NCBI GenBank assembly: GCA_937996755.1
Contig: CALKUS010000016.1
Span: 1 to 43,741 of the forward strand
Origin: an uncultured Pseudomonadota bacterium
GTDB taxonomy: Bacteria > Pseudomonadota > Gammaproteobacteria > Xanthomonadales > Ahniellaceae
Direction of reading: 5' to 3'
DNA: 43,741 nt
In this document: positions 39,279-43,741 of the stretch, piece by piece
How the letters are laid out: every line of letters starts with the position of its first letter
How positions within the stretch are numbered: the first letter of the stretch is position 1
Notes under the pieces: generated by a model
The model's database searches: none
The model's input: only the letters and a program-made list of their open reading frames with translations
Told to the model about the DNA's origin: nothing
Translations under genes and position numbers: made by a program

Positions 39279-41225
39279 ATGAAACTCTGGGAACCGAGCC
39301 GCGAGCGCGTGGACCGCGCGAACATGAGCCGCTTCATCCGGTTCGTGCAGGGCGAACACGACGACGACCTGGTTTCCTACGACGACCTGTACGACTTCTC
39401 GATCAAGCATCCCGGAAAGTTCTGGACTGCCGTGTGGGATTTCTGCGGCATCCGCGCGAGCGGCGAACGCGAGCCCGCGCTGGTCGACGCCGACCGCATG
39501 CCAGGCGCGCGCTGGTTCCCCGACGTGCGGCTGAACTTCTCGCAGAACCTGCTGCGCCACCGCGACGACCGCGTCGCGCTCGCGTTCCGCAACGAAGCGG
39601 GGGACGCGCAGCAGCTGACCTACGCCGAGCTGCACGAAGCCGTGGCGCGCCTGTCGGCCGCGCTGCGGGCGGAAGGCGTCGTGGCGGGCGACCGCGTCGC
39701 GGGCTTCATGCCGAACATTCCCGCGACCGTCGTCGCGATGCTCGCCACGACCAGCCTCGGCGCGGCGTGGACGTCGTGCTCGCCCGACTTCGGCGTGGAC
39801 GGCGTGATCGACCGCCTCGGCCAGGTGGCGCCAAAAGTGCTGTTCGCGGCCGATGGCTACGTCTACGGCGGCAAGCGCTTCGACAGCCTCGAGCGCGTGC
39901 GCGGCATCGCGCAGAAACTGCCGTCGCTGCAGCGCATCGTGCTCGTGCCCTACCTCACGCCTGCGCCGGCGATCGCGGGCGAATCGCGTGCGATCGCGCT
40001 GCCCGACTACGTCGCTGCGCATCGCGCCGATCCGATCGCGTTCGAGCCGGTCGCGTTCGACGCGCCGCTCTACATCATGTACTCGTCGGGCACGACGGGC
40101 GAGCCGAAGTGCATCGTGCACAGCGTCGGCGGCACGCTGATCCAGCACCTCAAGGAGCTCGTGCTGCACACGGACCTGAAGCGCGAGGACCGGATATTCT
40201 TCTACACCACGTGCGGCTGGATGCTCTGGAACTGGCTCGTCTCGAGCCTCGCCGTCGGCGCCACCGTGGTGCTCTACGACGGCTCGCCGACGCATCCCGA
40301 CGGCAACGCGCTCTGGGACCTCGCCGACGAGCTCGGGATCAGCATCTTCGGCGCGAGCGCGAAGTGGTTCGCCGCGATCGAGAAAGCCGGCGTGAAGCCG
40401 GCGCAGACGCACAAGCTGCTGAGCCTGCGCACGATCCTGTCGACGGGCTCGCCGCTCGCGCCCGAATCGTTCGAGTACGTGTACCGCGACATCAAGGATC
40501 GCGTGATGCTCGCGTCGATCTCGGGCGGCACCGACATCATCTCCTGCTTCGCGCTCGGCAACCCGCTGCGGCCCGTGCATCGCGGCGAGATCCAGTGCCG
40601 CGGCCTCGGCATGCGCGTCGAGATCCTCGACGAGGACGGCAAGTCGGTGCGCGAGGCACCGGGCGAGCTCGCGTGCACCGCGCCGTTCCCGTGCATGCCG
40701 ATCGGCTTCTGGAACGATCCCGACGGCGCGAAATACCGCGCCGCGTATTTCGAGAACATCCCCGGCATCTGGTGCCACGGCGACTACGCGATGCTCACCG
40801 AGCACGACGGCGTCGTGATCCTCGGCCGCTCCGACGCCACGCTGAACCCGGGCGGCGTGCGCATCGGCACGGCGGAAATCTACCGCCAGGTGGAGCGCGT
40901 GCCGGAAGTGCTGGAGAGCCTCGCGATCGCGCAGGAGTGGGACGGCGACGTGCGCATCGTGCTGTTCGTGCACCTGCGCGAAGGGATCGTGCTCGACGAC
41001 GCGCTGCGCGACCGCATCAGGCGCGCGATCCGCGAGCACACCACGCCACGCCACGTGCCCGCGAAGATCGTGCAGGTGCCCGACCTGCCGCGCACGATTT
41101 CCGGGAAGATCACGGAGCTGGCGGTGCGCAACGTGGTGCACGGCAAGCCGGTGAAGAACACCGACGCGCTCGCCAATCCGCAGGCGCTCGAGCATTTCCG
41201 CGGCCTCGCCGAGCTGCAGTCCTGA
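39279..41225 (+). CDS. Acetoacetyl-CoA synthetase
   Basis: A 648-residue acyl-CoA synthetase of the ANL superfamily. The opening MKLWEPSRERVDRANMSRF and VWDFCGI are typical of acetoacetate-CoA ligase rather than acetyl-CoA synthetase. The adenylation P-loop is Y265-IMYSSGTTGEPK, and the catalytic Lys of the C-terminal lid is K610 (SGKITELAV). The enzyme activates acetoacetate for reuse, for example in polyhydroxybutyrate or leucine breakdown pathways. Its own promoter is likely, since a terminator lies upstream; a weak TAGACT at 39244-39249 may be the -10. Confidence 0.92.
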   Translation: MKLWEPSRERVDRANMSRFIRFVQGEHDDDLVSYDDLYDFSIKHPGKFWTAVWDFCGIRASGEREPALVDADRMPGARWFPDVRLNFSQNLLRHRDDRVALAFRNEAGDAQQLTYAELHEAVARLSAALRAEGVVAGDRVAGFMPNIPATVVAMLATTSLGAAWTSCSPDFGVDGVIDRLGQVAPKVLFAADGYVYGGKRFDSLERVRGIAQKLPSLQRIVLVPYLTPAPAIAGESRAIALPDYVAAHRADPIAFEPVAFDAPLYIMYSSGTTGEPKCIVHSVGGTLIQHLKELVLHTDLKREDRIFFYTTCGWMLWNWLVSSLAVGATVVLYDGSPTHPDGNALWDLADELGISIFGASAKWFAAIEKAGVKPAQTHKLLSLRTILSTGSPLAPESFEYVYRDIKDRVMLASISGGTDIISCFALGNPLRPVHRGEIQCRGLGMRVEILDEDGKSVREAPGELACTAPFPCMPIGFWNDPDGAKYRAAYFENIPGIWCHGDYAMLTEHDGVVILGRSDATLNPGGVRIGTAEIYRQVERVPEVLESLAIAQEWDGDVRIVLFVHLREGIVLDDALRDRIRRAIREHTTPRHVPAKIVQVPDLPRTISGKITELAVRNVVHGKPVKNTDALANPQALEHFRGLAELQS

Positions 41226-41248
41226 GGAAGCGCGCGCGCACCCTCACG

Positions 41249-42526
41249 TCAGTCGCCCAACCCGACCGCCATGATGGTCGGCGGAGACAGCTCCTTTGCC
41301 GGCGGCAACTCGCCCTTCGCATCGAACTTCGACCAGTGCGAGTTCGCGATGAAGCGGAATTCGTCGCCGACGACTTCGCCCAGCGTGATCTCGTCCCACT
41401 TCGGATGCGCGGACGCAAGAGTCTCCACTCGGAGAATGTGCTTCCGTTCGCGATCAAGGCGTAGACGAAGGATCCGCTGCGGATTCGTCCCGTTCTGCGT
41501 CGCGACGAGATCGCCCTGGTACGCATACAGTCCATCGATGCCGTAAAGCGCGGCCGGCACTTCGCTCGCCAGCGGCGCGAGCTTGCCGCCATCGAGGATC
41601 CAGACCCCTGTCGTGTAGTCGGCGATCGCGTAGCGATCGGCGCCGAGATCGACCAGCCCCTGCGGCGAGCCCAGGCCGACGGCCGGCAGCATCGCCCATC
41701 CGCCGCTTTCCCTGTCCAGCACGTACAGCTTGCCGCCGACGCTGTCGGTCGCGACGACGCGGCCGTTCGCGGATACGAGCAGGTCGCCGAATGCGAGCCC
41801 GCGCCCCTCGGCCGGCTTCGGCAGCAGCCATTTCCCGCGCAACTCGCCGCTGTCGCGAGCGAACGCGAACACGCCCGCGCTGCCGACGAGCGCGGCATCG
41901 GACGGCCTCATCTCCGCCGTGCCCGACGACGCGACGAGCACCTCGTCGCCGACCACGTGGATTCCCAGCGCGCTCATCAGGCCGTCGCGGCCGGTGGGCA
42001 CGAAGTCCGAAACCGCGCCGTCGTCGGACACGGCCGCGATGCGCCGCTGGCGCACGCTCGCGAACAACGTGCGCTTTCCGGCTTCGTCGCGCGCGAACGC
42101 TTCGGGGATGAAGTCGCCCGGCAGGCCCTTCGCCTCGAGCACGACGCGCACCTCGCCGCGCGGCTTCGCGTTCTCCGCGAAGCGCGCCTCGATCGCCTTG
42201 AACGCGGTGTCGTCCAGCAGCGCTGCGAACGCAGGCTCGCGGCGCGGCTGCTGCACGAGGCCCAGGTCGGCGAGCATGCCGAGCTCGCGCAGTGCCGTCT
42301 TCGCATCGCCGGAGAGCGCGGACGCCGCGGCGTACGCGTAGTGCGCGGGCGGATGGTCCGGATGCACGGCGAGCATTTCCTTCGCACCAGCGAGGAATGC
42401 CTGTGCGTCGCGCTTCTCATACGCCGCGAATGCGCGCTGTTGCGCGGCGAAGTAGTCGGCTACTCGCGGCTCAGCGTCGGCTGCGGACGCGAGCAGCGTG
42501 CAGAGCACCAATGCGATCGCACGCAT
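41249..42526 (-). CDS. Secreted TPR-like / beta-propeller-like protein of unknown function
   Basis: A 425-residue exported protein. The signal peptide ends near ASAADA (about residue 18). An N-terminal helical region (about 20-115) looks like tetratricopeptide pairs (DYFAAQQRAFAAYEKRDAQAFLAG; HPPAHYAYAAASALSGD). The rest (about 125-420) has repeating strand blocks with D-x-G turns (LVSANGRVVATDSVGGKLYVLDR; DLGADRYAIADYTTGVWIL), like an SMP-30/NHL six-blade propeller. Catalytic metal ligands of SMP-30 lactonases cannot be assigned with confidence, so it may be a binding protein. It is convergent with the acetoacetyl-CoA synthetase gene. Confidence 0.75.
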   Translation of the reverse strand: MRAIALVLCTLLASAADAEPRVADYFAAQQRAFAAYEKRDAQAFLAGAKEMLAVHPDHPPAHYAYAAASALSGDAKTALRELGMLADLGLVQQPRREPAFAALLDDTAFKAIEARFAENAKPRGEVRVVLEAKGLPGDFIPEAFARDEAGKRTLFASVRQRRIAAVSDDGAVSDFVPTGRDGLMSALGIHVVGDEVLVASSGTAEMRPSDAALVGSAGVFAFARDSGELRGKWLLPKPAEGRGLAFGDLLVSANGRVVATDSVGGKLYVLDRESGGWAMLPAVGLGSPQGLVDLGADRYAIADYTTGVWILDGGKLAPLASEVPAALYGIDGLYAYQGDLVATQNGTNPQRILRLRLDRERKHILRVETLASAHPKWDEITLGEVVGDEFRFIANSHWSKFDAKGELPPAKELSPPTIMAVGLGD

Positions 42527-42600
42527 GCACGTCGTCCGAAGCGGGGTCGCGGAACTCTAGCGCGGCCCCGTGTTGCCGATCGTGCGGATCTCGTGCGCGC

Positions 42601-43741
42601 TCAACCGGACAGCGCGTACGCGAGCTCGGCGCGGAGATCCTCGATGTCCTCGACACCGACCGACAGCCGCACGAGGTTGTCGCCGATGCCGAGCAGCTTG
42701 CGCTTCTCGGGCGGCACGGACGCGTGCGTCATGATCGCCGGATGGTTCGCGAGGCTCTCGACGCCGCCGAGCGATTCGGCGACCGCGAACAGCTTGAGGC
42801 GCTCCATCATGCGCCGCGTCTCCGGCAGGCCGCCCTTGATGACGAGGCTCACCATGCCGCCGTACCCGGCCATCTGCCGGGTCGCGAGCTCGTGCTGCGC
42901 GTGCGACTTCAGTCCCGGGTAGTAGACCTTCTCGACGGCAGGATGCTGCTCCAGCCAGCCGGCCAGCTCGAGTGCGCTCGCGCAGTGCTGCTTCATGCGC
43001 AGGTGCAGCGTCTTCAGGCCACGCAACGCGAGGAAGCTGTCGAACGGGCCCTGCACGGAGCCGACCGCGTTCTGCAGGAACGTGAGCTGCTCCTCGAGCT
43101 CCTTGTCGTCGCCGACCACGAGCATGCCGCCGACCATGTCGGAGTGGCCATTGAGGTACTTCGTGGCCGAGTGCATCACGAGGTGCGCGCCCAGCTCGAG
43201 CGGGCGCTGCACGATGGGCGTCGCGAACGTGTTGTCCACGGCGAGGCGCACGCCGCGCTTGCGCGCGACGCCCGCGAGCCATTCGAGGTCCACGACCTTC
43301 AGCAGCGGATTCGTCGGCGTCTCGGCCCAGATCAGCTTCGTGTTCGGCCTGATCGCGGCCTCGACCGCCTTGCGGTCGGTGAGGTCGACGGCGCTGAACT
43401 CGAGGCCGGCCGAGCGCTTGCGCACGCGGTCGAACAGGCGCCACGTGCCGCCGTAGACGTCGTCCATGCAGATGACGTGGCTGCCGGAATCGAGCGTGTC
43501 GAGCACGGTCGCCGTCGCCGCGAGGCCGGACGCGAACGCATAGCCGTGCACGCCGCCTTCGAGGTCGGCGACGCACCGCTCGTACGCGAAGCGCGTCGGG
43601 TTGTGCGAGCGCGAGTACTCGAAGCCCTTGTGCTCGCCCGGCCCCTCCTGCGCGTAGGTCGACGTGTAGTAGACGGGCACCGACACCGCGCCCGTCGTCG
43701 GATCGGGCGTCTGCCCGGCGTGCACCGCCAGCGTCTCGAGG
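42601..43741 (-). CDS. Cystathionine gamma-synthase/gamma-lyase family PLP enzyme, 5' end cut by the window
   Basis: A Cys/Met-metabolism PLP-dependent enzyme of which about 380 residues are visible. The reading frame continues to the right edge (LETLAVHAGQ, the usual family opening), so the true start lies a few codons past 43741 and the GTG at 43725 is internal. The substrate-side Tyr is in FEYSRSHNPTR, the cofactor loop is FASGLAATATVL, and the PLP Lys is in MHSATKYLNGHSD. DNTFATP holds the Asp that contacts the pyridine nitrogen. Xanthomonadales enzymes of this group are annotated both as MetB and as gamma-lyase; the sequence alone does not decide. Confidence 0.9.
   Translation of the reverse strand, partial: LETLAVHAGQTPDPTTGAVSVPVYYTSTYAQEGPGEHKGFEYSRSHNPTRFAYERCVADLEGGVHGYAFASGLAATATVLDTLDSGSHVICMDDVYGGTWRLFDRVRKRSAGLEFSAVDLTDRKAVEAAIRPNTKLIWAETPTNPLLKVVDLEWLAGVARKRGVRLAVDNTFATPIVQRPLELGAHLVMHSATKYLNGHSDMVGGMLVVGDDKELEEQLTFLQNAVGSVQGPFDSFLALRGLKTLHLRMKQHCASALELAGWLEQHPAVEKVYYPGLKSHAQHELATRQMAGYGGMVSLVIKGGLPETRRMMERLKLFAVAESLGGVESLANHPAIMTHASVPPEKRKLLGIGDNLVRLSVGVEDIEDLRAELAYALSG

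Overview
The window is a contiguous piece of a high-GC gammaproteobacterial chromosome. Gene orders lptG-lptF / pepA-holC-valS, xerD-dsbC and holD-rimI, together with GTRGGAG-headed REP palindromes and inverted arrays of 7-bp repeats, point to Xanthomonadales (Lysobacterales). This placement is an inference; no rRNA or tRNA gene is present to confirm it. Most genes overlap their neighbour by 4 bp (ATGA or GTGA), so translational coupling is the rule. Coding density is high and the very long ORFs on opposite strands are GC-driven shadows.

Layout. 1-6.7 kb (minus): purL (5' part), dsbC, xerD, an RDD membrane protein and the LPS exporter permeases lptG and lptF. 6.7-11.6 kb (plus): pepA, holC (chi), valS. 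11.7-12.1 kb: a large composite palindromic repeat. 12.1-19.3 kb (minus): one coupled operon, read pssA - GAF/PP2C phosphatase - RsbW-like kinase - STAS protein - mlaE - mlaF - mlaD - PqiC-like lipoprotein - holD (psi) - rimI. It joins phosphatidylserine synthesis, an Rsb-type partner switch and an Mla-type phospholipid transporter. 19.4-22.3 kb: two DUF4124 proteins, an EamA transporter and a ThrE-like exporter. 22.3-22.8 kb: a second copy of the large palindromic repeat, in inverted orientation. 22.8-26.1 kb: an H-NS family protein, a coiled-coil protein of unknown function and proS.

26.1-34.3 kb (minus) holds a lasso-peptide RiPP locus: a secreted gingipain-like C25 protease with a glycine-rich region, a lasso cyclase (asparagine-synthetase fold), the 54-residue precursor, an HPr-kinase-like protein, the B2 leader peptidase, the B1/PqqD-like RRE and an AlkB dioxygenase. 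The genes are spaced by -4 to +19 bp. The precursor leader matches the lasso consensus exactly and predicts a 21-residue core with a Gly1-Asp8 ring and a CPGC motif near the C-terminus. No exporter or isopeptidase gene is present.

34.6-43.7 kb: electron-transfer modules (ETF-QO, a secreted protein with a VPTL/IPTL-CTERM-like tail, etfB, etfA), acetoacetyl-CoA synthetase, a secreted beta-propeller-like protein and a cystathionine gamma-synthase/lyase family enzyme that runs off the right edge.

The least ordinary items are the lasso locus (tail CPGC, kinase without a C-terminal Ser target, coupled AlkB and C25 protease), the partner-switch module inside the Mla operon, a 60-bp REP pair read through in frame inside holD, and two dispersed-repeat systems whose members share a fixed frame but vary in their stems.
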